Assembly (NCBI GenBank): GCA_037130755.1
Contig: JBAXSI010000006.1
Coordinates: 21,193-85,192 of the forward strand
DNA: 64,000 nucleotides
Reading direction: 5' to 3'
Origin: UBA10649 sp037130755
Lineage (GTDB): Bacteria > Actinomycetota > Actinomycetes > S36-B12
Below the pieces are notes generated by a model that did not search any database, was not told the origin of the DNA, and saw only the letters and a list, made by a program, of their open reading frames with translations. Shown one piece after another: positions 38,171 through 45,600 of the stretch (positions are counted from its first letter, which is position 1; each line of letters starts with the position of its first letter). The position numbers and the translations under genes are program-made.

Positions 38171-38434
38171 GTGAAGACGTTTGATGAGCTGTATGCCGAA
38201 CTCGTGAAGAAGACCACGTACCGCGAGGAGATCACGGGCACTGTCCTGCTGATCGACAAGGGCGTGCACGCTGTGGGCAAGAAGGTTGTCGAGGAGGCCG
38301 CCGAGGCCTGGATGGCCGCCGAGCACGAGGGCCCCGAGCGCACGGCGGAGGAGATCGCCCAGCTGCTCTACCACGTCCAGTGCCTGATCATCGCGAGCGG
38401 CATCACGCTCGATGACGTGTATCGCCGGCTGTAG
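38171..38434 (+). CDS. hisE: Phosphoribosyl-ATP pyrophosphatase
   Basis: 87 residues, normal for the all-helical stand-alone HisE. Hydrolyses PR-ATP to PR-AMP, step two of histidine synthesis. The MazG-like metal motif is present: GKKVVEEAAEAWMAA followed by EIAQLLYHVQ. It is followed after 8 nt by hisG, step one; the hisE-hisG pair apart from the main his operon is usual in actinobacteria. Confidence 0.95.
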   Translation: MKTFDELYAELVKKTTYREEITGTVLLIDKGVHAVGKKVVEEAAEAWMAAEHEGPERTAEEIAQLLYHVQCLIIASGITLDDVYRRL

Positions 38435-38442
38435 GAGTCCGC

Positions 38443-39288
38443 ATGCTTCGCGTCGCCGTTCCCAACAAGGGCATGATGTCCGAGCCCGCACGCGCCATGC
38501 TGAACGAGGCTGGCTACCTGCGGAGCGCGTCCGTCCGCGACCTTCTCGTGCATGACCCTGACAACGACGTCGAGTTCTTCTTCCTGCGCCCTCGCGACAT
38601 CGCGATCTACGTGGGGGAGGGCACGCTCGATCTCGGCATCACCGGTCGGGACATGCTGCTTGACTCCGGCGCGCAGGCCGACGAGATCCTCGACCTGGGC
38701 TTCGCGCCATCGACGTTCCGCCTGGCCGCGCCGGCGGGCGCTGGCTGGCAGCCCGCCGACCTCGAAGGGAAGACGATCGCCACGTCCTATGCGGGCGTAC
38801 TGCAGGAATGGCTGGACCGTCAGGGGATCGGAGCGCGAGTGGTCAAGCTCGACGGCGCTGTCGAGAACGCCGTGGCTCTCGGAGTGGCCGATGCCGTGGC
38901 CGACGTCGTCGCAACCGGCACGACGTTGCGCCGGGCGGGGCTGGAGATCATCGGTGATCCGATCATGGTGAGCGAGGCCCTGGTCGTGCGTCGTCGTGGC
39001 GCACCGCAGGTTCCCGCCGTCGACACGTTCGTGCGCCGACTGCACGGCGTCATGGTGGCGCGGTCATACGTCCTGGTGGACTACGACATCCTGACCGAGC
39101 ACATCGAGAAGGCCTGCGCGATGACTCCCGGGATCGAGTCGCCCACCGTGTCGTCGCTGCACGACCCGCTGTGGTCGGCTGTCCGAGCGATGGTGCCGGC
39201 GAGCGATGTGCACCGAATCATGGATGAGCTCTACGAACTCGGGGCACGAGGAATCCTCGTCACCGACATCCACGCCTGTCGCCTCTGA
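38443..39288 (+). CDS. hisG: ATP phosphoribosyltransferase, long form
   Basis: 281 residues, the long HisG with a C-terminal histidine-binding regulatory domain (last 70-80 residues), so feedback inhibition without HisZ. Motifs: LRVAVPNKGMMSEPA at the start, GEGTLDLGITGRDML, and the PRPP loop ADAVADVVATGTTLRRAGLE, here split around the VATGTTL core. An AGGAG lies 7 nt before the ATG. It runs convergently toward the MFS gene with a 13-nt gap. Confidence 0.95.
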   Translation: MLRVAVPNKGMMSEPARAMLNEAGYLRSASVRDLLVHDPDNDVEFFFLRPRDIAIYVGEGTLDLGITGRDMLLDSGAQADEILDLGFAPSTFRLAAPAGAGWQPADLEGKTIATSYAGVLQEWLDRQGIGARVVKLDGAVENAVALGVADAVADVVATGTTLRRAGLEIIGDPIMVSEALVVRRRGAPQVPAVDTFVRRLHGVMVARSYVLVDYDILTEHIEKACAMTPGIESPTVSSLHDPLWSAVRAMVPASDVHRIMDELYELGARGILVTDIHACRL

Positions 39289-39301
39289 CGGACTCGCGCG
39301 C

Positions 39302-40498
39302 CTAATCGATGCGGATGCCGCGACGTAGCGGCGGGATCGTGAGGAGTTGTGCTGCAGCGGCGACCGCCAGCACGGTGTAGATGATGGGCCACGAGTCCAC
39401 TGCGTCGAGGATGGCGCCGGCGACGATAGGCCCGACGGCTGCCGTCACGTACGTGATCGAGAAGGCCATCGCGGTGAGCCGGGCAGACGCCGCCGCACTC
39501 GTGGCGTACTCGCTCAGCAGCGCAAGACCCATGGCGAAGCTCCCGCCGAGTGCTGCGCCGAAGACGAGAAGGGACACGGCTGTCAGCACGCCAGGCGCCC
39601 AGCCGATCGCGATGAGCGGCAGCACGACGAGCACCACCGTGACCGCGTAGATCGTTCGTCGTCCTGGGCTGCGTTCGACGATGTGGGGCATGACGAGAGC
39701 AGCGCCTACCTCGCTGACGGTGAACAGGCCGAGGAGCCAGCCGGCCTCCGCCCGCGTCCATCCCCGCTCGACGAAGGACGGCGCCAGCCACGCCAGCGCG
39801 GTGTAGAAGACAACAGAGTTCAACGCAAGGTAGGCCGTCAGCGCCCAAGCCGTGCGGTTGCGCCACGGCAACTCGCGAACGCGGACCGCCGATCGTTCGC
39901 CACCACCAGCGCCCGGTTCGTGATGGTGGTGCCGCGTCTCGACCAGCCACCACACGATCAGGCCGAGGGCGGCCGGGATCGCCCAGAACGCCAGGGCCTT
40001 CTGCCAGGAGCCGAGCCAGGTGGCCAGCGGCACGGTGAGCGCGCCGCCCATGGCCGCGCCGAAGAGCATCACGGAGGTCCACAGCCCCGTGGCCGCTCCG
40101 ACGGCGTCGGGCACCTGCGCGCGGACGATGCTCGGCAGCAGTCCACCGGCGATCGCGATTCCGATGCCGGCCATGAAGACCGACAGGTGCAGAACCCCAG
40201 GCACTGTGGCGAACAGCCGCAGGGCGAGTGCCACGGTCAGGACCGAGAGCGCGAGGGCGACGGTCTCCCGGCGCCCGATCCGCTGCGCGATGCGCGGGAC
40301 GAGGAGGGCGAAGACGCCCATGCACAGGACAGGGATGGTCGTGAGCGTGCCGATGGTGACGCCGGACCAGCCGGTCGACTCCTCGATGTCCTTCACGACT
40401 GCCGGGATGCTGGCGAGCGCGATGCGCAGGTTCACCGCCACCATGGCCAAGGCCGTGAGGACGAGCCACCTGGGGCGGGTGTCCGTCGTGGTGGCCAT
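39302..40498 (-). CDS. MFS transporter, CynX/NimT-like
   Basis: 398 residues, about 12 membrane segments with a charged cytosolic loop around residue 200 containing a His run (TRHHHHEPG). The pattern (NLRIALASIPAVVKDIEES near the start, MGVFALLVPRIAQRIGRR) fits the CynX/NimT branch of the major facilitator superfamily, whose members are cyanate- or nitroimidazole-linked but mostly uncharacterised; the substrate here is unknown. The ATG at 40498 has GGGAGAAG upstream. It is divergent from the SseB-like gene, 30 nt apart, and convergent with hisG. Confidence 0.8.
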   Translation of the reverse strand: MATTTDTRPRWLVLTALAMVAVNLRIALASIPAVVKDIEESTGWSGVTIGTLTTIPVLCMGVFALLVPRIAQRIGRRETVALALSVLTVALALRLFATVPGVLHLSVFMAGIGIAIAGGLLPSIVRAQVPDAVGAATGLWTSVMLFGAAMGGALTVPLATWLGSWQKALAFWAIPAALGLIVWWLVETRHHHHEPGAGGGERSAVRVRELPWRNRTAWALTAYLALNSVVFYTALAWLAPSFVERGWTRAEAGWLLGLFTVSEVGAALVMPHIVERSPGRRTIYAVTVVLVVLPLIAIGWAPGVLTAVSLLVFGAALGGSFAMGLALLSEYATSAAASARLTAMAFSITYVTAAVGPIVAGAILDAVDSWPIIYTVLAVAAAAQLLTIPPLRRGIRID

Positions 40499-40516
40499 CG
40501 GGCGATTCTTCTCCCG

Positions 40517-40522
40517 TAGCCT
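40517..40522 (+). promoter_or_regulatory. Leaderless promoter of the SseB-like gene
   Basis: TAGCCT ends 6 nt before the GTG at 40529 in the 30-nt divergent gap shared with the MFS transporter. Confidence 0.45.
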
Positions 40523-40528
40523 GACCGC

Positions 40529-41245
40529 GTGAGCGCAGGGTCGTCGGACGGTGCCAGCATGGGACGCGGTCGTTCCCTGGCCGCGCCCGCCTTCCCGGAC
40601 GACGACGGGGCGGCAGACGCTCAGGTGCGCGCCCTGATCGCCGACGAGGCGCTGTCTGGGACCGAGGTGGCGCGCCGACTGCGGGGTTCCCGGCTGCTCA
40701 CTTCCGTGGTGGCCGTCCTCGACCGGGTGGACCCGGCCGGCGGCGATAAGGACACTCACATGGCCGTGGTGTCGATGGTCAACGAGCGGGGCGAGCGCGG
40801 ACTGCTGGCGTTCACCGGCGTCGACAGCCTCGCGGCCTGGAATCCCGAGGCCCGACCGATGCCTGCGCTCGGCAGCGACGTCGGGCAGGCGGCCATGGAG
40901 GACGGCTCCGAGGCCATCGTCATCGACGTGGCCGGACCGCACCGACGGGTGCTGACGGGCCCCGACCTGGTCGTCCTCGCGGACACGCTGGACCTGCCTG
41001 CCGTCGACAGTGCCGTGCAGGCCGCCCTTGCCCACCTGACCGCCGATGGGTGGGTGGAGGTGAGCGTCGCCGACACGCGGCAGGACGAGCAGGTCGACGT
41101 CGTGGTCTCGGTCCTCACGCCGCACGGATCGCATCCGGACGGGCGGTCAGCCCTGCTGCTCGCCAGCCAGGCCGCCGAACTCCTCGCGGCGCGCCGCGAC
41201 CTGCTTGCCCTGGTGCCCGGCGGGATCGGTGTGGTGGCTGGCTAA
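40529..41245 (+). CDS. SseB-domain protein
   Basis: 238 residues. Resembles the SseB N-terminal-domain proteins that actinobacteria carry near infC: an acidic Ala/Gly-rich start, then LLTSVVAVLDRVD, HMAVVSMVNERGERGLLAFTG split by the RGE turn, a SLAAWNPEARPMP segment and IVIDVAGPHRRVLTGPDL. No catalytic motif or membrane segment is seen. Function unknown; the domain occurs in proteins linked to secretion in other bacteria, but nothing here shows that. In relatives it lies close to DUF1844 and infC; here about 1.6 kb of other genes separates them. Confidence 0.75.
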   Translation: MSAGSSDGASMGRGRSLAAPAFPDDDGAADAQVRALIADEALSGTEVARRLRGSRLLTSVVAVLDRVDPAGGDKDTHMAVVSMVNERGERGLLAFTGVDSLAAWNPEARPMPALGSDVGQAAMEDGSEAIVIDVAGPHRRVLTGPDLVVLADTLDLPAVDSAVQAALAHLTADGWVEVSVADTRQDEQVDVVVSVLTPHGSHPDGRSALLLASQAAELLAARRDLLALVPGGIGVVAG

Positions 41246-41263
41246 GCCCTCGCGGGGCGCACG

Positions 41264-42196
41264 CTAGTGGGTCTTCGGGGTGCAGGTCGGGGTGACCACG
41301 GTCTCATCGAGGAACGTGGCCGCTGCCGAGTCCGCCGAGTCGTCGATGGCCGGAAGTGCGCTGTCGATGTCGGCATCGGAGGGCTCGAGGCTGTCGGAGC
41401 CATCGCCTCCGGAGCCGCCGCCGTCCTCGAGGCCGTCGCCTGAGCCGTCGTCGGTGCTCGGCGGCGTGCTGGCGTGGTCGCCCCCGTGTCGCCCGTCGTC
41501 GGAGTGGCCCGAGCCGCCCGACTCACCGGACTGGCTCGCTCCGCGGTTCTCGTCGGACCTGGTGGCGTACCCGGACTTGCCGGACTCGCGGTCCTCGCCG
41601 TCGAGGAGGCTTCTGGCGTGTCGGTGCGGTCGCGCAGGTGCGGGCTTCGTCGCGCGAGCCGTGGTCGACGGGCGCGCCGCAGGCGTGGGTGCCGGCGTAG
41701 GCGTTGCCGACGGCGCAGGCGTTGCCGACGGCGCAGGTGCGCCCCCTGTCGTCGTTGCTCGGCTGACGCTGGGTTCGCAGGTGGGCGCCGCCGTCTGGGC
41801 CGCGGGGCTGGCTTCGACGCCGCCGCTGGTCTCATGGCCGTCCAGCACGCCATCGCCGTTGGTGTCGGCCACGCGCGGATCGGTGAGCACGTTGTCGTCG
41901 TTGACCTCGACGCCGTCGAGCAGGCCATCGCCATCGGTGTCGGCGACGCGTGGGTTGGTCCCTGCGCGGTACTCGGCCACGTTCGTGAGCCCGTCGTGGT
42001 CGGTGTCGCGCTTGCCGTTTGCTCGATGCGCGTTGAAGTGCTGCGCCACTTCCCAGGTGTTGGGCATGCCGTCGTGGTCACTGTCGCGCGGTGATGCGAG
42101 GGCAGGCCCGCTGATCATGAGTCCAGCGATCAGCGCCGCCACCGACACGCCGACGGCCGCAACGGCCGCCAGTGCCCTCGTCCGTGCCTTGCCCAT
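41264..42196 (-). CDS. Secreted calcium-binding-repeat protein (thrombospondin type 3-like), larger paralog
   Basis: 310 residues. A signal peptide with a long hydrophobic core ends at about ALA35. Four DxDxDG repeats follow (DSDHDGMPN, DTDHDGLTN, DTDGDGLLDG, DTNGDGVLDG, about residues 38-125), each a calcium-binding loop like thrombospondin type 3 or EF-hand repeats. The rest is a Thr/Pro/Ala linker and a Ser/Gly/Asp-rich acidic tail without a sorting motif or membrane anchor, so it is probably released or loosely wall-bound. The short paralog lies upstream. Function unknown; adhesion or matrix roles are only suggested by the family. Confidence 0.75.
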   Translation of the reverse strand: MGKARTRALAAVAAVGVSVAALIAGLMISGPALASPRDSDHDGMPNTWEVAQHFNAHRANGKRDTDHDGLTNVAEYRAGTNPRVADTDGDGLLDGVEVNDDNVLTDPRVADTNGDGVLDGHETSGGVEASPAAQTAAPTCEPSVSRATTTGGAPAPSATPAPSATPTPAPTPAARPSTTARATKPAPARPHRHARSLLDGEDRESGKSGYATRSDENRGASQSGESGGSGHSDDGRHGGDHASTPPSTDDGSGDGLEDGGGSGGDGSDSLEPSDADIDSALPAIDDSADSAAATFLDETVVTPTCTPKTH

Positions 42197-42286
42197 GCCT
42201 CAGCCCCCCGGCCGTCGTCAGTCGATCAAGGGGGGTATCGGCTCACCCTGGTCCGTTCTGAACCGGCGCGGGGGATGGGGCTGGGC

Positions 42287-42682
42287 TCAGTCGTCGTCCC
42301 CGCCCAGCGACGAGCCCCCGACGAAGCAGTCCTCGTCGTCCTCTCCGTCGGCCGAGAACCCACCGACGAGGCATTCGTCCTCGTTGTCGATGCCATCGTC
42401 GTCGAAGTCCTCGAGGCCGTCGAAGGTTCCGTCGTTGTCGCTGTCCTTGTCGCGGGGGTTGGTGCCGAGCCGGAACTCGGCCAGGTTCGCCAGACCGTCA
42501 TGGTCGGCGTCGGCGAGGGCGTTGGGGCGCCGGGCATCGAGGTGGTAGCGGACCTCCCAGCGGTTCGACATGCCGTCGTGGTCGGCGTCGGACGAGGAGG
42601 CCATGGCGGGCACCGCCAGCACCAAGGTGGCGGCGATGACGAAGACCGACGAGATGCTCGCGATCAGGGACCTGGTGCTCAT
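42287..42682 (-). CDS. Secreted calcium-binding-repeat protein, smaller paralog
   Basis: 131 residues. Signal peptide to about AMA28, then DADHDGMSN, DADHDGLAN, DSDNDGTFDG and DDDGIDNEDE repeats and an acidic tail ending in three Asp. The repeat block (RWEVRYHLDARR, NLAEFRLGTNPRD) is closely parallel to the larger paralog (TWEVAQHFNAHR, NVAEYRAGTNPRV), so the two arose by duplication. AGGAAG precedes the ATG. It is the first gene of the minus-strand pair; a 9-bp inverted repeat lies upstream. Confidence 0.72.
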   Translation of the reverse strand: MSTRSLIASISSVFVIAATLVLAVPAMASSSDADHDGMSNRWEVRYHLDARRPNALADADHDGLANLAEFRLGTNPRDKDSDNDGTFDGLEDFDDDGIDNEDECLVGGFSADGEDDEDCFVGGSSLGGDDD

Positions 42683-42710
42683 GGCTTCCTCCTCGGCGCA
42701 CCCGTCATCG

Positions 42711-42753
42711 GGTGACCTTGGCAGTGTGTCCCGACGCGGGTGAGAAGGTCACC
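42711..42753. repeat. 9-bp inverted repeat upstream of the calcium-repeat gene pair
   Basis: GGTGACCTT (42711-42719) and AAGGTCACC (42745-42753) are perfect inverse copies, centres 34 bp apart, close to three helix turns. They lie 29-71 nt upstream of the smaller paralog's start. A regulator binding both arms on one DNA face is plausible; the regulator is unknown. Confidence 0.5.
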
Positions 42754-42820
42754 GCTGTTCGGTTAAGCGTGGGCAAGACGCTCGAACCGCCCAAATCACC
42801 TACCGATGTCGGTCCGCCGG

Positions 42821-43162
42821 CTAGAAGACCGGCCCGGTGAGGGCCTCGCCGGGACCGGCGCCGGGCGGGTCCTGGATCGGCGACGCCTCGCGGAAGGCCC
42901 GCTGGAGGGCGGTCAACCCGTCGCGCAGGGGTGCGGCATGCATGCTGCCGATGAGCGGGGCCCCGGAGGTGACCAGTCCGGCCAGGGCCGTGATGAGGAT
43001 CCGGGCCTCGGCCAGGTCGGCCGGTCGGTCGTCGTCGCCCAGGCCGCATGCCACGGCCGCCGCTGACATCAGGTGCATGGCCACGGTGAGCACGACCTCG
43101 ACGGCCGGGACGTCGGCGATGTCCAGGGCGTCACGGGGCGTGATTTCGGGGGAGGGCTCCAC
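42821..43162 (-). CDS. DUF1844 protein
   Basis: 113 residues. Matches the small actinobacterial DUF1844 family next to infC: VPAVEVVLTVAMHLMSAAAVACGL, DLAEARILITALAGLV, LRDGLTALQRAFREASPI and a C-terminal PGEALTGPV. No catalytic site is visible and the function is unknown. The GTG at 43162 is chosen because GGAAGG lies 9 nt upstream and the family starts with a short acidic tail before the conserved block. It is divergent from infC and their promoters must share about 200 bp. Confidence 0.82.
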   Translation of the reverse strand: MEPSPEITPRDALDIADVPAVEVVLTVAMHLMSAAAVACGLGDDDRPADLAEARILITALAGLVTSGAPLIGSMHAAPLRDGLTALQRAFREASPIQDPPGAGPGEALTGPVF

Positions 43163-43168
43163 GACTGG

Positions 43169-43374
43169 TAGCCTTCCACCCGATCGACTCCGTGTTCTCA
43201 CGGGGTCGCGCAAGCGGAGTCCTCGACTCCCACCTGCCGGCCGTCCAGGTCGCGCAGGTCACGCAGCACCGCTGTTCGTCGGCGCGTGCCTGCTTGCCGA
43301 GGCCTCCGTGCGCCATGCCGGAGGCCGTCGTGGTTTCCGGGGTGGATCACCCCTCACGGAAGCAAGGAGGCGCC
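43169..43374 (+). promoter_or_regulatory. infC promoter and structured leader
   Basis: TAGCCT (43169-43174) is a good -10, giving a leader of about 190 nt. It holds three perfect hairpins: CCGTG/CACGG (near 43191), GGCCTCCG/CGGAGGCC (43301-43326) and GGGGTG/CACCCC (43339-43353). The last ends 10 nt before the AAGGAGG ribosome binding site (43364-43370). Such leaders often carry feedback control of the infC-rpmI-rplT operon, but the ligand here is not shown. Confidence 0.45.
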
Positions 43375-43968
43375 ATCAGCGTCGAACCACGGATCAACGA
43401 CCGTATCCGCGTGCCGGAGGTCCGACTTGTCGGACCGAACGGCGAGCAGGTCGGGATCGTCCGCATCGAGGACGCTCTTCGGCTGGCAGTGGAAGCAGAT
43501 CTCGACCTCGTCGAGGTGGCGCCGCTGGCCAAGCCGCCCGTGTGCAAGCTCATGGATTTCGGCAAGTACAAGTACGAGGCCGCGCTCAAGGAGCGCGAGT
43601 CGCGCCGGAACCAGACGCACACGGTCATCAAGGAGATGAAGCTGCGTCCGAAGATCGACCAGCATGACTACGAGACCAAGAAGGGCCACGTCGAGCGGTT
43701 CCTCAAGGCCGGGGACAAGGTCAAGATCACGATCATGTTCCGCGGTCGCGAGCAGAGCCGGCCGGAGCTGGGCCTTCGACTGCTCGCCAAGCTCGCCGAC
43801 GATGTGGCCGAACTCGGCTTCGTCGAGGCGACGCCCAAGCAGGACGGCCGCAACATGCTGATGGTCCTGGCCCCGCACCGCCGCAAGTCCGAGGTTGTCA
43901 AGCCGAAGTCGGGCGCAACCGAGGAGACCGGTCTCGAAGCGGAGCTGACCGACGCTGAGAGCGCCTGA
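43375..43968 (+). CDS. infC: Translation initiation factor IF-3, rare ATC start
   Basis: 197 residues. IF-3 keeps ribosome subunits apart and checks the initiator codon. N-domain: EPRINDRIRVPEVRLVG; C-domain: KEMKLRPKIDQHDYETK, VTIMFRG-like KITIMFRGREQ. The start is ATC 43375, with AAGGAGG 4 nt upstream and the family N-terminus ISVEPRIND directly at it. The only in-frame ATG (43315) would add 20 non-conserved residues and lies inside a leader hairpin. IF-3 discriminates against such codons, so autoregulation is expected, as known for the ATT start in E. coli. Confidence 0.93.
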   Translation: MSVEPRINDRIRVPEVRLVGPNGEQVGIVRIEDALRLAVEADLDLVEVAPLAKPPVCKLMDFGKYKYEAALKERESRRNQTHTVIKEMKLRPKIDQHDYETKKGHVERFLKAGDKVKITIMFRGREQSRPELGLRLLAKLADDVAELGFVEATPKQDGRNMLMVLAPHRRKSEVVKPKSGATEETGLEAELTDAESA

Positions 43969-44040
43969 ACCACCGCACCCTCGCGGGTGCACCCAGACCA
44001 ATCCGGCCGACTGGCCGGACCGGAAGAACGAGGAAGAACT

Positions 44041-44235
44041 ATGCCGAAGCAGAAGACCCACAGCGGGGCCAAGAAGCGGTTCAAGGTGACCGGTTCCGGC
44101 AAGCTGATGCGCGAGCAGGCGAATCGTCGCCACCTTCTCGAGGTCAAGTCCAGCAAGCGCACGCGCAAGCTCGCGGGTGACCAGCCGGTTGCACCCGCCG
44201 ATGTCAAGAGGGTCAAGAAGCTCCTCGGCCGCTGA
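44041..44235 (+). CDS. rpmI: 50S ribosomal protein L35
   Basis: 64 residues, very basic. The L35 signature is present: MPKQKTHSGAKKRFKVTGSG, with the RRHLLEVKSSKRTRKL segment after it. AGGAAG precedes the ATG at 44041; the frame is open further upstream but without family similarity. It is the second gene of the conserved infC-rpmI-rplT operon. Confidence 0.97.
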   Translation: MPKQKTHSGAKKRFKVTGSGKLMREQANRRHLLEVKSSKRTRKLAGDQPVAPADVKRVKKLLGR

Positions 44236-44309
44236 CGGTCCGCCGCATCCGCGGCACCTCGTCCCTTCCCCTATTCGTCGCACCACGCAGAACACATCAG
44301 GAGAACGCC

Positions 44310-44678
44310 ATGGCACGCGTCAAGCGCGCAGTCAATGCTCAGAAGAAGCGCCGGGACATGCTCGATCGGGCGGCCGGCTACCGCGGCCAGCGCTCGCGGC
44401 TCTACCGGAAGGCCAAGGAGCAGGTCACTCACTCGCTCGTCTACGCCTACGCCGATCGCCGCAACCGCAAGGGCGACTTCCGCCGGCTGTGGATCCAGCG
44501 CATCAACGCCGGCTGCCGCGCCCAGGGCATGACGTACAACCGCTTCATCCAGGGCCTCAAGGCTGCTGGCGTCGAGGTGGATCGCCGCATGCTCGCCGAG
44601 CTGGCCGTCAATGACGTGGCCGCGTTCAACGCGCTCGTCGAGGTCTCGCGCGCGAACCTGCCCGCCACCGCTGCCTGA
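44310..44678 (+). CDS. rplT: 50S ribosomal protein L20
   Basis: 122 residues. Binds 23S rRNA early in assembly. Typical basic N-terminus ARVKRAVNAQKKRRDML, GYRGQRSRLYRKAKEQ and the globular WIQRINAGCRAQGMTYN segment. AGGAG lies 8 nt before the ATG. In several bacteria L20 represses this operon; the leader structures upstream of infC make that possible here. Confidence 0.97.
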   Translation: MARVKRAVNAQKKRRDMLDRAAGYRGQRSRLYRKAKEQVTHSLVYAYADRRNRKGDFRRLWIQRINAGCRAQGMTYNRFIQGLKAAGVEVDRRMLAELAVNDVAAFNALVEVSRANLPATAA

Positions 44679-44687
44679 CACACGCCG

Positions 44688-45545
44688 GTGCCCGAGTACA
44701 ACCGGGTGACGTCGGTGAAGTCCGACAAGGTCATCGCCGTACGAGGGCTCCAGACCAGGCAGGGCCGCCGCAAGACGGGTCGTTTCCTGGTCGAGGGACC
44801 GCAGGCAGTCACCAGTGCCGTCGCCGCCGGCATCCCGATCCACGAGTTGTTCGTGGAGGAGGATGCCGGCGGCTCCTTTTCGTCGGTGATCGTCGAGGCC
44901 GAGGCCTCGGGGGCACGGGTGAGCCTCGTGACGGCGCCCGTCATGGCGGCGATGGCCCAGACACAGACTCCGCAGGGGCTGCTCGCGGTCTGCGCGCTGC
45001 TGCCCGAAGGTGACCTCGACGCGCTCATGGCCGGGGACGGAGTGGTTGTCGTGCTGGAGGCGATCGCCGACCCCGGGAACGTCGGCACGGTCATCCGCAC
45101 CGCCGACGCCGTGGGCGCCGCAGGCGTCGTGCTGACCCCCGACACCGCCGACGTCCACAGCGGCAAGGTCGTCCGCTCGACGGCCGGGTCGCTGTTCCAC
45201 CTGCCGGTCCTGAGCGGGCGCGTCATCGAGGAGGTAGCGGCCGCGGCCCACGCGCACGGTCGCGCCGTCGCCGTCCTCGGCGGGGAGTACGCGACCGACC
45301 TGTTCACGGCTATCGATGACGGCTCGGTGTCCGGCCGGACCGTGTGGGTCGTCGGTAACGAGGCGCATGGGGCCAGCCCCGAGGCCCGCTCGGCGGCCGA
45401 CCTGACCGTCCGGATCCCCATGAGCGGTCGGGCCGAGTCGTTGAACGCCGCCGTCGCCGCTGCCGCCGTCCTCTACGTGTCTGCATACGCGGCTGCGAGA
45501 GACTCGCAGGAGCCCAGCAGCGATGGGGTCGGCGCGCCCGCCTGA
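44688..45545 (+). CDS. SpoU/TrmH-family 23S rRNA or tRNA methyltransferase (TsnR-like)
   Basis: 285 residues. An N-terminal L30e-like substrate-binding domain (about 1-110; TRQGRRKTGRFLVEGPQAV) is followed by the SPOUT knot: motif 1 EAIADPGNVGTVIRTADAVG, motif 2 VWVVGNEAHGASPEA, motif 3 IPMSGRAESLNAAVAAA. Probably 2'-O-methylates ribose in rRNA. In Streptomyces the gene at this place after rplT is tsnR-like, which gives the naming; the actual target is unknown. GTG 44688 lies 9 nt after rplT, without a clear ribosome binding site. Confidence 0.87.
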   Translation: MPEYNRVTSVKSDKVIAVRGLQTRQGRRKTGRFLVEGPQAVTSAVAAGIPIHELFVEEDAGGSFSSVIVEAEASGARVSLVTAPVMAAMAQTQTPQGLLAVCALLPEGDLDALMAGDGVVVVLEAIADPGNVGTVIRTADAVGAAGVVLTPDTADVHSGKVVRSTAGSLFHLPVLSGRVIEEVAAAAHAHGRAVAVLGGEYATDLFTAIDDGSVSGRTVWVVGNEAHGASPEARSAADLTVRIPMSGRAESLNAAVAAAAVLYVSAYAAARDSQEPSSDGVGAPA

Positions 45546-45600
45546 TGACAGACTAGGCGGCGGCCACAAGCCGGTTCGCCGCTCAACGAAAGGGTCCTTC

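Noticed and set aside
43315..43374. ATG 43315 as the infC start
   Set aside because: It adds 20 unconserved residues, lies in a hairpin loop, and the real Shine-Dalgarno points to ATC 43375.
45523..45600. Upstream extension of the oxygenase-like gene
   Set aside because: It overlaps the methyltransferase end in another frame and has no conserved look; ATG 45601 is the first sensible start.
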